From positions 1 through 13,502 of the forward strand of contig CAYPOI010000072.1 of assembly GCA_964412365.1 (NCBI GenBank): 13,502 bases of DNA, written 5' to 3'. Below are positions 1 to 7,501 of this stretch, piece after piece. Below the pieces are notes generated by a model, which saw only the letters and a list, made by a program, of their open reading frames with translations, was not told where the DNA came from and made no database searches. Position 1 is the first letter of the stretch, and each line of letters starts with the position of its first letter. A program made the position numbers and the translations under genes. The stretch is from CAMTWZ01 sp964412365 (GTDB lineage: Bacteria; Bacteroidota; Rhodothermia; Balneolales; HLUCCA01).

Positions 1-725
1 TGTCCACCTACGTCGCTATTGTGAACTCGGGTGCCGCTTACTGGGTGAACGACATTTTCCAACGCTTCATTAAACCGGAAGCCGACCGCAAGGAACTCAT
101 CCTTCACAGCCGTCTGGCATCTGTCGCGATCGTGATTCTAGGATTGTTGTCCACCTATGCCTTCAGCAGTTTGAATGATGTGTGGGGATTCTTGACGATG
201 GGCTTCGGCGTCGGACTCATCGTGCCGCAGTTCATCCGTTGGTACTGGTGGCGGTTCAACGGCTATGGATACGCAGGTGGAACCTTCGTGGGCATGCTCG
301 TTGCGATCGTGATGCGGTTCGTGATTGGCGACTTCACCGAAATGCAGATGTTTTTCACAACGGCGGGCGTCACGTTCATGGGTAGCATCGTCATTTCCTT
401 GTTCTTCCCGGCCACCGATATGGACACGCTTAAGACGTTTTATGTGCGCACACGTCCGTTCGGATTCTGGGGTCCAGTTCGGGCTCTCGTTCGCAACGAA
501 GTGGACATGGATGCGGTCAACAAAGAAAACCGTCGCGACATCTTCTCCACCTTCGTGGCTGTTCCATGGATGTTGTTCATGGGCATCACACCCATGCTCT
601 TCGTGACCAAACAGTGGGATTATTTCGGTTATGCCGCATCTATCCTTGCCGTGTTCACGGTCATCCTGTATTTCTCCTGGTTTAAACACCTCAATAAAGC
701 CGGCTTAGATCCTTCCGACTCATGA
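1..725 (+). CDS. Sodium:solute symporter (SSS family), C-terminal part; 5' end outside window
   Basis: The open frame enters from the left edge (first full codon at base 3) and ends with TGA at 723-725, giving about 240 C-terminal residues. It begins STYVAIVNSGAAYWVNDIFQ, which resembles the loop of SSS-family (SGLT-like) symporters where a polar STxxxxNxGAsYxVND stretch precedes a charged cytoplasmic loop. Several hydrophobic helices follow, with aromatic-rich loops (WYWWRFNGYGYAGG) and a further pair of helices near the C-terminus, as in the long SSS proteins. The family couples inward Na+ flow to uptake of sugars, amino acids or other small solutes across the inner membrane; the substrate cannot be read from this part. 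The GTG at base 21 could be mistaken for a start, but the homologous sequence continues upstream. Its stop overlaps the next start by 4 bases (ATGA), so it is probably translated together with the downstream surface protein. Confidence 0.9.
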   Translation, partial: STYVAIVNSGAAYWVNDIFQRFIKPEADRKELILHSRLASVAIVILGLLSTYAFSSLNDVWGFLTMGFGVGLIVPQFIRWYWWRFNGYGYAGGTFVGMLVAIVMRFVIGDFTEMQMFFTTAGVTFMGSIVISLFFPATDMDTLKTFYVRTRPFGFWGPVRALVRNEVDMDAVNKENRRDIFSTFVAVPWMLFMGITPMLFVTKQWDYFGYAASILAVFTVILYFSWFKHLNKAGLDPSDS

Positions 726-2701
726 AACCCTTTCTTACCCTCGTCCTCATTTTAGGAAGCATCCTTCCGCTTCAAGCACAATCTGTATGGGAATACCACG
801 GACCTCGTGCCGCGCCGCTTCCGATGCCAACAGACGGCGGACAATCCGTCACCCAGTATGCCACCCGCTTTTCGCCCTTGGTTGGTGGGGAGCGCTTGAA
901 CCAAGTGAACCTGTGGTTGGATGGGGTCGTCGGTGGCGCATACGATACGCTTCTGTTCTATCATGGAGCGGAGGCGGTCTTCGCATGGCCATTCCCGTTC
1001 ACGCATGTGCCTCAGACCTTCGAGAAACAAGCGGTGCGATTCACCGCACCAGGTAATGGCCGCTTACGCAGCGTGGATGTGTTCATCGGCAACAGTTCCT
1101 CCTCCGAAGACGGCTTCAACGACAGCCTCAAAATCTCCTTCCTGCCGCAAATCCAGACCAGCAATCTGGTGGTGAAATACGGAACCGAGCATCTCAATAA
1201 TACAGCATCATTCGAGTTTAATGTCCCAGTTCTTCCTTCCAGAACCGGCTACGCCACACGTTTCACAACACCAGCTACAGCCGACAGCTTTTGGGTGAAT
1301 AAGGTGGAGTTCTTTGTTACCAAGTTCAATAGTTTCTTATCGAATGGGGATGCCGTACCAAATGATACACTACGAGTATCGGTATACTCAAGTCTTGATT
1401 CAATGCAGACGGGGCTAGCGGCTCGGATACTAAAAGTTCCTTTCCAATCCCTCACAATAAACACCTGGAATACAGTCTCACTGTTCGACGAAATCTATTA
1501 TGCCAAAGGTGGAACTGATATTTTTGTTGCTTTTGATGTAATTGCTGTCGGTGCAGCCGATCGTATTGGGTTAGCTAGTGGTGTGCAGAATACAACCCCG
1601 CTAATGCGAACCTATATCAAGGAAGACAATGTTTGGAAGACTCTTCCGGCATCGAATAGTTTTGGTTCAAGTGCACCAGGAGCGGAATTATGGACTCGAT
1701 TATATATGGTGGACGCAGCCGATCCGTCAGTTAGTGGAAATGATCCGCAAAGTCCGAATGAGAACGCGTCATTGGGCTCGGTGTCCGTTGTATTGAATTC
1801 CCTCACACGAAATGCTTGGAATACGATCCCGTTACCCACACCGATCGACGTGACTGAAAATCAGGAAATCTGGGCCGCTGCGGAAGTGGTCAAAGTCGGC
1901 GGACAAGACATCGTCGCTTTCATTTCCCACAATGCAGAAACGACACCCCGATTCCGGTCAGCGGCATTCATCACCGAAGGTGGTGGAACCGGCAAATGGC
2001 GTTATATGCAGAACACCCAGTTCGGGAATGAATTCATCTTCCGGATGCGCGCCACATTCGGCGTGAATGACGAAACCGGGGTGAACGACGACATCGTGCT
2101 CATTCTCTATCAGAACACACCCGAAAATCTGCCCGGATCGTTCCTGAATGCGACGTTTGTCCCACTGGCAAATCTTCGAGCCAATGAATTCAATGCGATC
2201 GACGTGTCGGCTTGGAACTATGTCTTCACGGCCGGACAAGATGTCCATGTCGCCGTCACCGCCGAATTCGAAACAAACTCCTTTGCCCTGGCCGGCGATA
2301 ACGGGCTACCTGCCGATAGCGTACGAACCAGCGCCTTCCGTCCGAACGATGGCGGATGGGGCGGCTTCAACCGAAATCTGCTGATGAAAGCACGTGTGCT
2401 GGAACCCGTTTCGATCGAATCGGATGATGAGGTAGCCATCAAAACCGAACTGTCGCAGAATTACCCAAACCCGTTCAACCCATCTACGTCGATACGATTT
2501 ACACTTCGCACATCGCACATCGCGCGTTTAACGGTTTACGATATGCTTGGTCGGGAAGTGGCCGTTTTGGTCGATGGTGTGATGTCGGCAGGGTCGCATC
2601 AAGTCAGCTTCGACGGATCCGGTCTCGCGTCCGGCATTTACCTCGTTCGACTGACATCCGGCTCCGAAACACACATGATGCGGATGACCTTGCTGAAGTG
2701 A
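722..2701 (+). CDS. Secreted surface protein with T9SS C-terminal sorting domain
   Basis: This is a 659-residue protein with a classical signal peptide (residues 1-20, ending LQAQ). Residues about 577-659 form a T9SS type A sorting domain: SQNYPNPFNPSTSI, then YDMLGREV, then GIYLVRL and a basic hydrophobic end. T9SS cargo crosses the outer membrane and is anchored to the surface or released. The middle has no recognised enzymatic motif. It looks like repeated beta-sandwich modules: YATRF/QAVRF-type strands at residues 46-50, 103-107 and 177-181, and NTWNTVSL (247-254), NAWNTIPL (364-371) and NEFNAIDVS (488-496), each followed by a strand resembling 'vFVAfdv'. The ATG overlaps the symporter stop (ATGA). 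Bases about 1201-1800 are clearly more AT-rich than the rest of the gene (about 45% GC by hand count). Function is unknown; a binding or adhesion role is a guess. Export by T9SS is the secure part. Confidence 0.88.
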   Translation: MKPFLTLVLILGSILPLQAQSVWEYHGPRAAPLPMPTDGGQSVTQYATRFSPLVGGERLNQVNLWLDGVVGGAYDTLLFYHGAEAVFAWPFPFTHVPQTFEKQAVRFTAPGNGRLRSVDVFIGNSSSSEDGFNDSLKISFLPQIQTSNLVVKYGTEHLNNTASFEFNVPVLPSRTGYATRFTTPATADSFWVNKVEFFVTKFNSFLSNGDAVPNDTLRVSVYSSLDSMQTGLAARILKVPFQSLTINTWNTVSLFDEIYYAKGGTDIFVAFDVIAVGAADRIGLASGVQNTTPLMRTYIKEDNVWKTLPASNSFGSSAPGAELWTRLYMVDAADPSVSGNDPQSPNENASLGSVSVVLNSLTRNAWNTIPLPTPIDVTENQEIWAAAEVVKVGGQDIVAFISHNAETTPRFRSAAFITEGGGTGKWRYMQNTQFGNEFIFRMRATFGVNDETGVNDDIVLILYQNTPENLPGSFLNATFVPLANLRANEFNAIDVSAWNYVFTAGQDVHVAVTAEFETNSFALAGDNGLPADSVRTSAFRPNDGGWGGFNRNLLMKARVLEPVSIESDDEVAIKTELSQNYPNPFNPSTSIRFTLRTSHIARLTVYDMLGREVAVLVDGVMSAGSHQVSFDGSGLASGIYLVRLTSGSETHMMRMTLLK

Positions 2702-4178
2702 GCCCGAACGTCGACATGCGTCACGCATCGATCGATACCCTACGTGGCCTCGCCATCCTGATGATGGTGTTTTCCGGCGTCATCCCCTACAAGGTGCTGC
2801 CAGCGTGGATGTACCACGCGCAGCTTCCTCCACCGACGAACATCTTCGATCCGTCGGTGGCCGGCATCACGTGGGTCGATCTCGTGTTCCCGATGTTCCT
2901 GTTCACGATGGGTGTCGCTATTCCGCTCGCCCTCACGCGTCGTTTGAATGAGGCCAAACTCAGTCCGCTTGCGCTGCACGGACAATTGCTCAAACGCGGA
3001 CTCCTCCTCGCCGCGTTCGCCATCTTCCTGCAACATGTGCGTCCATATACGATGAACGCCTCACCCGATCCAGCCACGTGGCTCCTCGCGTTGGCCGGTT
3101 TCGTCACGTTGTGGTTCGCATTCGTTAAAACAGATAAGCCTTATCTGAATGCATTGGCGTTGATACCGGCAGGCCTCATCTTATTTATAGGCTTACCCGA
3201 ATATACATCCATCACGTTTGATGTGACTCGCAGCGANNNNNNNNNNNNNNNNNNNNNNNNNNNNNNNNNNNNNNNNNNNNNNNNNNNNNNNNNNNNNNNN
3301 NNNNNNNNNNNNNNNNNNNNNNNNNNNNNNNNNNNNTATTTATAGGCTTACCCGAATATACATCCATCACGTTTGATGTGACTCGCAGCGACATCATTCT
3401 TCTCGTCCTTGCGAACATGGCCTTTTATGGGGGAGTGGCATGGTACTGGACCCGAACGTCGTTTACTTTGCGTCTTGCGCTGATGGCCGTCGTCGCCGTT
3501 CTGATGTTGGTCACCGACTCAGGAACGTGGTCGCCCGCGCCATGGCTCACGAAAATCTACTTCCTGAAATACCTTCTCATCGTGCTGCCCGGCACCATCT
3601 TCGGAGATTGGCTGCTGAAGGATGCGGGCCGGAGCCGCGTTTCGGGTCAGACGGCTGGAATTGGCCTGCTGATCACCCTCGTGACCGTGATCGGGCTGCA
3701 TCAACGCTGGGTCGTCTTCGCTGCGGGTATCTCTTTGGTACTGATGTCGCTCGCATGGTGGCTGGAGAAGGAAAATCGGCATCCGATGATGCTTTGGGCG
3801 ATGGCCTGGCTCGTACTTGGGTATGCCTTGGAACCGTTTCAGGGCGGTATCCACAAAGATCCATCCACCTTCAGTTATTATTTCGTGACTTCCGGACTCA
3901 CCATATGGATCTGGTTCGGACTGAAATGGATTGAAGAGCAAGGGTACTTCATTCGCACACGTGAACTGATCGGCGGCAGCGGACGCAATCCGATGGTGGC
4001 TTATGTCGCGTTCATGAATCTGCTGCTACCTGTGCTGGCGCTCACGGGCTTGGCGGAACTCATCGCCTCGCACACCGCATCACCATGGATTGGAGCGCTC
4101 AGGGGCTTCATCTACACCTTGATCGTGGCGTGGATCACGGCCATAACCGCTCGAAGAAGCTGGTTCTGGAAGTCGTGA
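2698..4178 (+). CDS. DUF5009 / HGSNAT-like membrane acyltransferase, split by an assembly gap
   Basis: The N-terminal part (2698-3236) begins near RHASIDTLRGLAIL, followed by MYHAQLPPPTNIF and WVDLVFPMFLFTMGVAIPLAL (WVDLVFP at residues 59-65). This is the signature of the DUF5009 branch of the heparan-alpha-glucosaminide N-acetyltransferase-like superfamily, multi-helix inner-membrane proteins thought to acylate sugars using cytosolic acyl donors. The C-terminal part, from about 3378, continues with at least six more hydrophobic helices. The reading frame shifts across the N gap only because 155 bases (100 N plus a duplicated 55) are surplus. Removing them joins FDVTRS to DIILLVLAN in one frame of 441 residues, a normal family length. 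I chose GTG 2698, which overlaps the upstream stop (GTGA); ATG 2716 is the alternative and neither has a clear Shine-Dalgarno. The 3' end overlaps the convergent SCO gene by 44 bases. The acylated substrate is unknown. Confidence 0.85.
3182..3236 (+). repeat. Left copy of 55-base duplication flanking the gap
   Basis: Bases 3182-3236 and 3337-3391 are identical over all 55 positions, both starting TATTTATAGG and ending CTCGCAGCGA. Both copies encode the same residues, including ITFDVTRS, when read in the gene's frame. Fifty-five is a common de Bruijn k-mer length, so this is best read as an unmerged contig overlap rather than a biological repeat. Confidence 0.93.
3237..3336. other. Scaffold gap of 100 N
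   Basis: Exactly 100 undetermined bases lie inside the DUF5009 gene. The round length is the usual placeholder for a gap of unknown size. Identical 55-base flanks show that the two contig ends overlap rather than being separated. Confidence 0.98.
3337..3391 (+). repeat. Right copy of 55-base duplication flanking the gap
   Basis: This is identical to 3182-3236. Unique coding sequence resumes at 3392 (ACATCATT…), in frame with the left part once one copy and the N run are removed. Confidence 0.93.
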
Positions 4179-4752
4179 GTGAATGCACCGATTGCAGCAA
4201 AGGCGTGTTGTCGGTGCCGAGCCCTTCTTGCTGATACTGCATTACGCCTTCTTTATCGAACACGGAAATGATGTTCGAATGTGAAAAATCGATGGGGGAG
4301 ATCTGCTTGTATTTGACGGCCACCACATTCGCGAATGTCCGCACCGCCTCATCCGTTCCACGCAATAAGAGCCATTGCGCCGAAGTCATGCCGTTTTCTT
4401 CCGAGAAGGCCTTCAGCCGTTCAGGAGTGTCGGTTTCGGGGTCGATGCTGACCAGAACATAGGTCACCTGATCTTTGACCGCATCCTTCACCCCGGCTTC
4501 AATCCGACGCATATCCGCCACCAGTCGCGGACAAGCCGCTTGGCACGACGTATAGATCATGACCACGACCACCACTTGACCTTGCAGGTCCTCAAACTGA
4601 AAGGATTCACCATGCTGAGTGACCCAATCATCGGGTAGATGGTAAACCGATAACTCATTCCACTCGGAGGAATCGGATGGTTTGGGTGCATCCGCACATC
4701 CGAACAGGAGCGTGGAAAGTAAAAACGAGAGGATCAGAGGTCTTGTGCGCAT
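4135..4752 (-). CDS. SCO1/SenC-family copper chaperone / thiol-disulfide lipoprotein
   Basis: A 205-residue protein with a lipoprotein signal (MRTRPLILSFLLSTLLFGC, lipobox Cys at residue 19), so it is probably tethered at a periplasmic membrane face. It has a thioredoxin-like fold with the SCO copper-binding set: TSCQAACP (Cys70 and Cys74) and a distal His158 in DFSHSNIISVFD. The stretch VTYVLVSIDPETDTPERLKAF is also family-typical. SCO proteins deliver copper to, or reduce cysteines of, CuA or other copper sites; SCO homologues also occur beside nirK. Here it is the last gene of the nirK operon, and its ATG lies 19 bases inside the NirV-like gene. This suggests a role in loading copper into NirK, although service to a cytochrome oxidase elsewhere is equally possible. 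The 3' end overlaps the convergent DUF5009 gene (4135-4178). Confidence 0.92.
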   Translation of the reverse strand: MRTRPLILSFLLSTLLFGCADAPKPSDSSEWNELSVYHLPDDWVTQHGESFQFEDLQGQVVVVVMIYTSCQAACPRLVADMRRIEAGVKDAVKDQVTYVLVSIDPETDTPERLKAFSEENGMTSAQWLLLRGTDEAVRTFANVVAVKYKQISPIDFSHSNIISVFDKEGVMQYQQEGLGTDNTPLLQSVHSLTTSRTSFFERLWP

Positions 4753-5489
4753 CGGAATCCCAAGCTATTGATGGTATGATTCGCTTTCACGCTCGATCGG
4801 AACGCGTAGCGCATGAAAGCGGCGTAGTTCATCAGATCTGATGCCCCAACCGATCCGGACGCACAGAACAGCATCGATTCGGCTCCACCTCCACGAGATT
4901 CGCCGGTGATGAGGATGGAATTGAAATCCAATGTCCATTCCCATACAACCCCGTGAAGATCGTACACACCCCACACGTTTGGAATCGATTTCCCTACGGG
5001 CTTGATGTACGTGCGGGGAGTTTCGTAACTGAGCAGAATGGCTTGGTTGTAGTCGGCATCCGTCCGGGCATCACGACGTGTTGCATCGGCCATGGCCACA
5101 TACTCCCATTCGTCAACCGTCGGAAGACGCTTTCCCTGTGCCGAGCAATAGGCCGACGCCGCATGCCACGACACGGTGGTAACCGGAGATTCCATCAGGG
5201 CGGATGGGGGAGTGGCATCGTCTGTCCACGCATTCAGATAGGATGCATCCGCGAAAATCCGTTTGATGGTTGATTTCCGCCATTGGGGGGAAGAATTGGT
5301 GAAATCCAGATACTGACGATGCGTCACGGGCGTTACGTCGATACGAAACGCATCGACGTCGACCGCTGCGGGTGGTGTGCTTCCGAATAATGGGAGATAT
5401 CGGCCCGAGCCGATATCCACCATCCCACTAGGTTGAGCCTGAGCCATCGTCACGATGCACAATCCGACCCAACCCATGATCCATTTCAT
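4734..5489 (-). CDS. nirV: NirV-like SUMF1/FGE-fold protein, exported
   Basis: A 251-residue protein with a signal peptide (MKWIMGWVGLCIVTMAQAQ). The SUMF1/formylglycine-generating-enzyme fold shows in VDAFRIDVTPVTHRQYLDF (about 45-63), VSWHAASAYCSAQGKRLPT then DEWEYVA (106-132), LHGVVWEWTLD (178-188) and the terminal SLGFRC (242-247). True FGE enzymes carry a catalytic cysteine pair in the segment before the terminal GFR motif. Here that segment has a single cysteine (Cys209) and no partner, so formylglycine synthesis is unlikely. NirV is the SUMF1-type protein encoded next to nirK in several denitrifiers; its role is unsettled. The start overlaps the nirK stop by 4 bases (ATGA) and its end overlaps SCO by 19 bases. 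The symbol rests on fold plus context. Confidence 0.82.
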   Translation of the reverse strand: MKWIMGWVGLCIVTMAQAQPSGMVDIGSGRYLPLFGSTPPAAVDVDAFRIDVTPVTHRQYLDFTNSSPQWRKSTIKRIFADASYLNAWTDDATPPSALMESPVTTVSWHAASAYCSAQGKRLPTVDEWEYVAMADATRRDARTDADYNQAILLSYETPRTYIKPVGKSIPNVWGVYDLHGVVWEWTLDFNSILITGESRGGGAESMLFCASGSVGASDLMNYAAFMRYAFRSSVKANHTINSLGFRCAQDL

Positions 5490-6913
5490 TTTTTTGTCCG
5501 TTGTGCGGCGACCATCGCCGGTGTGATTTCTTGTGCCTTATTGCCCCAGCTCTGATAAACGAACGTGAGCACGTTGGCCACCTGCTCGTCGCTGAGCACC
5601 TGGGCAGGCATGATGTTATTGTATGTGACGCCATTTACGGTCACTTCGCCCGACAACCCGTGCAAGATTGTTCGGATGGCTCGATCCGCATCCGCATTCA
5701 AATAATCGGCCGCGGCCAAAGGTGGGAATACATTCGCCAAACCCTCACCATTGGTCATATGACAGGCCATGCACGATTGGGAATAGATGCGTCGACCGGC
5801 TTCAACTCGTTCGGCAACGGTCGTTGCAACGGCACGTGCCGTTGGAGCCGAGTCGACGGGCATCCGCTGGATGGCGCCACCTTCCGGCATGTAGATACCT
5901 TCATTGATTTCGCCCTGAAAGACAGTCGGATTTTTGTCCCCACTTACCGTGAGGATGCCCAAAGCGCCTTTGTTGAAGGCGCGGAAGATGGAATGATCCA
6001 CCAAGACCAGGTTGGAGGGTACTTCCACCTTGAATTCGACGATGGCGGATCCTCCAGCGGGGATGAGCGTGGTTTGCACGTTCCGATTGATGAGGTCGCC
6101 ACCCTCGACATACACTTTGTCAAAAATCTCCCCGATCACGTGGAAGGAAGAGACCAAATTCGGACCGCCGTTACCCACAAACAACCGCACCGTTTCACCC
6201 GCATTGGCTTGCAAGGCACCATCACCTATCAAAGCACCCACTTTGCCGTTGAAGACCACATAATCGGCATCTTCATCAATGGCCTTTTGCATGTCGAAGG
6301 GCTGACTGCCCGGCTCGCCATATGGTCCCTTGGTATAGAAATCGCCTTGTACCACATAATATTCACGGTCAACAGGGGGAAGTCCGCCTGCGGGTTCCAC
6401 GAGAATCAATCCATACATTCCGTTGGCGATGTGCATCCCCACTGGAGCGGTCGCGCAATGATAAATGTACAATCCGGGATTGATGACCTTGAATGAAAAT
6501 ACTTTCTCATGTCCGGGCGCAACGAAAGAGGCCTCGGCTCCGCCACCCTGACCCGTCACCGCATGCAGATCGATGTTGTGCGGTAATTTGTTGTCGGGAT
6601 GGTTCTTGAGATGGAACTCGATTTCGTCACCCACTCGGGTACGGATGAACGAACCCGGCACCGTTCCTCCGAAGGTCCAATAGACGTACGACACCCCATC
6701 CAGCATTTCAGATTCTTTCTCAATGATTTCCATCTCCACAATGAGTTTCATGGCTCCTCGGTTTCCGATCGGAGCAGGAACATTCGGTGGAGATGTGAGC
6801 TCGGCGATCATCTCTCCTTTGACAGAGATACCGGTGTGATCCGGCGCTGATTGGTCGTTGCTCTGGCAAGCGATCACAAACAGACAAACAAGTGTTATAT
6901 ATAAAGGTTTCAT
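5486..6913 (-). CDS. nirK: Copper nitrite reductase NirK with C-terminal cytochrome c domain (lipoprotein)
   Basis: This reduces nitrite to nitric oxide outside the cytoplasm. The 475-residue product starts MKPLYITLVCLFVIAC, a lipoprotein signal (Cys16). Two cupredoxin domains carry the full NirK ligand set: His112 and His117 in PHNIDLHAVTG (with the catalytic-type Asp115 between them), His152-Cys153 in YHCA, His161 and Met166 in GMHIANGM, His258 in SSFHVIG, and His307 in LVDHSIF. A class I cytochrome c domain follows with CMACH (381-385) and probable axial Met435 (NNIMPAQ). This three-domain layout resembles known heme-tethered NirKs, in which the heme feeds electrons to the type 1 copper. 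I chose ATG 6913 because it has an AAGGA Shine-Dalgarno about 6 bases upstream and starts the signal peptide; the open frame reaches 7006, but the extra 31 residues overlap tetR and look unnatural. It overlaps the tetR stop (ATGA) and the nirV start (ATGA). Confidence 0.95.
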   Translation of the reverse strand: MKPLYITLVCLFVIACQSNDQSAPDHTGISVKGEMIAELTSPPNVPAPIGNRGAMKLIVEMEIIEKESEMLDGVSYVYWTFGGTVPGSFIRTRVGDEIEFHLKNHPDNKLPHNIDLHAVTGQGGGAEASFVAPGHEKVFSFKVINPGLYIYHCATAPVGMHIANGMYGLILVEPAGGLPPVDREYYVVQGDFYTKGPYGEPGSQPFDMQKAIDEDADYVVFNGKVGALIGDGALQANAGETVRLFVGNGGPNLVSSFHVIGEIFDKVYVEGGDLINRNVQTTLIPAGGSAIVEFKVEVPSNLVLVDHSIFRAFNKGALGILTVSGDKNPTVFQGEINEGIYMPEGGAIQRMPVDSAPTARAVATTVAERVEAGRRIYSQSCMACHMTNGEGLANVFPPLAAADYLNADADRAIRTILHGLSGEVTVNGVTYNNIMPAQVLSDEQVANVLTFVYQSWGNKAQEITPAMVAAQRTKK

Positions 6914-7497
6914 GCGTTTCCTTTTTGTGTGATGAGGGCGATGATGGCCGTCAACATCGATTCGCCCTGAATCTCGATGTCGTATTGGAAGTTGGATAGA
7001 CGCCATTTGAACATCTCCAGCCGGAATGATCCCATCACAATTTGGATGAGTTGGTCGGGACCCATGGCATTCGTGAAGACCCCTTGTTGTTGTCCTTTAA
7101 CGATGATGGGCATCAAGTACATCCGGTTGAGTCCTAAAATCTTGAATATGGTTTCGTTGATTCGGCCGCTTTCTTCCATCAATCCATCAGAAAACACTGC
7201 GACTACGAAATGCGGATGCGCTTTGAAATAGCGAAGATGGCTTCGGAAGAACTCAAATAGGGTGGTATCGGGGGGGTGGTTCATGGCCATGACCCCAGCA
7301 CATCGTTCGTTGGCATTCTCTAGTAAATGCTCAAGCATCGCCACGATGATATCTTCCTTGCTTTTGAAATGACGATAGACCGCCGCTTCGGTGAACCCCA
7401 TTTCTGACGCGAGATTCTTGATCGTAAGCCCGCCAACCCCGGAACGGGTGAGGAGCTTGCCTGAGGCGGTAATGATATCGAGTTGCCGATGAGTCAT
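6910..7497 (-). CDS. TetR/AcrR-family transcriptional regulator heading the nirK operon
   Basis: A 195-residue protein with an N-terminal TetR helix-turn-helix: LTIKNLASEMGFTEAAVYRH then FKSKEDI spans about residues 24-50 and has the family's typical spacing. The remainder is a helical ligand-binding or dimerisation domain with no cysteine cluster or other obvious metal or NO sensor motif. Its TGA overlaps the nirK ATG by 4 bases, so regulator and reductase share an mRNA. TetR proteins usually repress and autoregulate. The palindrome at 7502-7517, a few bases before the ATG, fits an operator. The effector is unknown. nirK is more often controlled by CRP/FNR-type or NsrR regulators, so this arrangement is less usual. 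No Shine-Dalgarno is visible before the ATG. Confidence 0.9.
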   Translation of the reverse strand: MTHRQLDIITASGKLLTRSGVGGLTIKNLASEMGFTEAAVYRHFKSKEDIIVAMLEHLLENANERCAGVMAMNHPPDTTLFEFFRSHLRYFKAHPHFVVAVFSDGLMEESGRINETIFKILGLNRMYLMPIIVKGQQQGVFTNAMGPDQLIQIVMGSFRLEMFKWRLSNFQYDIEIQGESMLTAIIALITQKGNA

Positions 7498-7501
7498 GTA
7501 A

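Noticed and set aside
138..689. Open frame of 183 codons antisense to the symporter
   Set aside because: The His/Glu-rich product is typical of the reverse complement of membrane-protein codons, and the symporter frame is clearly real.
3182..3391. Direct repeats flanking an unknown insert, as in an insertion sequence with target duplication
   Set aside because: The 55-base repeats are far longer than usual target duplications, the insert is exactly 100 N, and collapsing them restores the gene.
4734..5489. Formylglycine-generating enzyme activating a sulfatase
   Set aside because: The second active-site cysteine is absent and no sulfatase is nearby; the nirK context favours a NirV-type protein.
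5501..6496. Long open frame of 331 codons on the + strand opposite nirK
   Set aside because: It lies entirely antisense to a gene whose copper and heme ligands are all conserved; the product has no recognisable family and its openness follows from the codon bias of nirK.
6914..7006. N-terminal extension of nirK by 31 residues
   Set aside because: It overlaps the tetR coding region, is rich in His and Arg, and precedes a perfect lipoprotein signal with its own Shine-Dalgarno at 6913.
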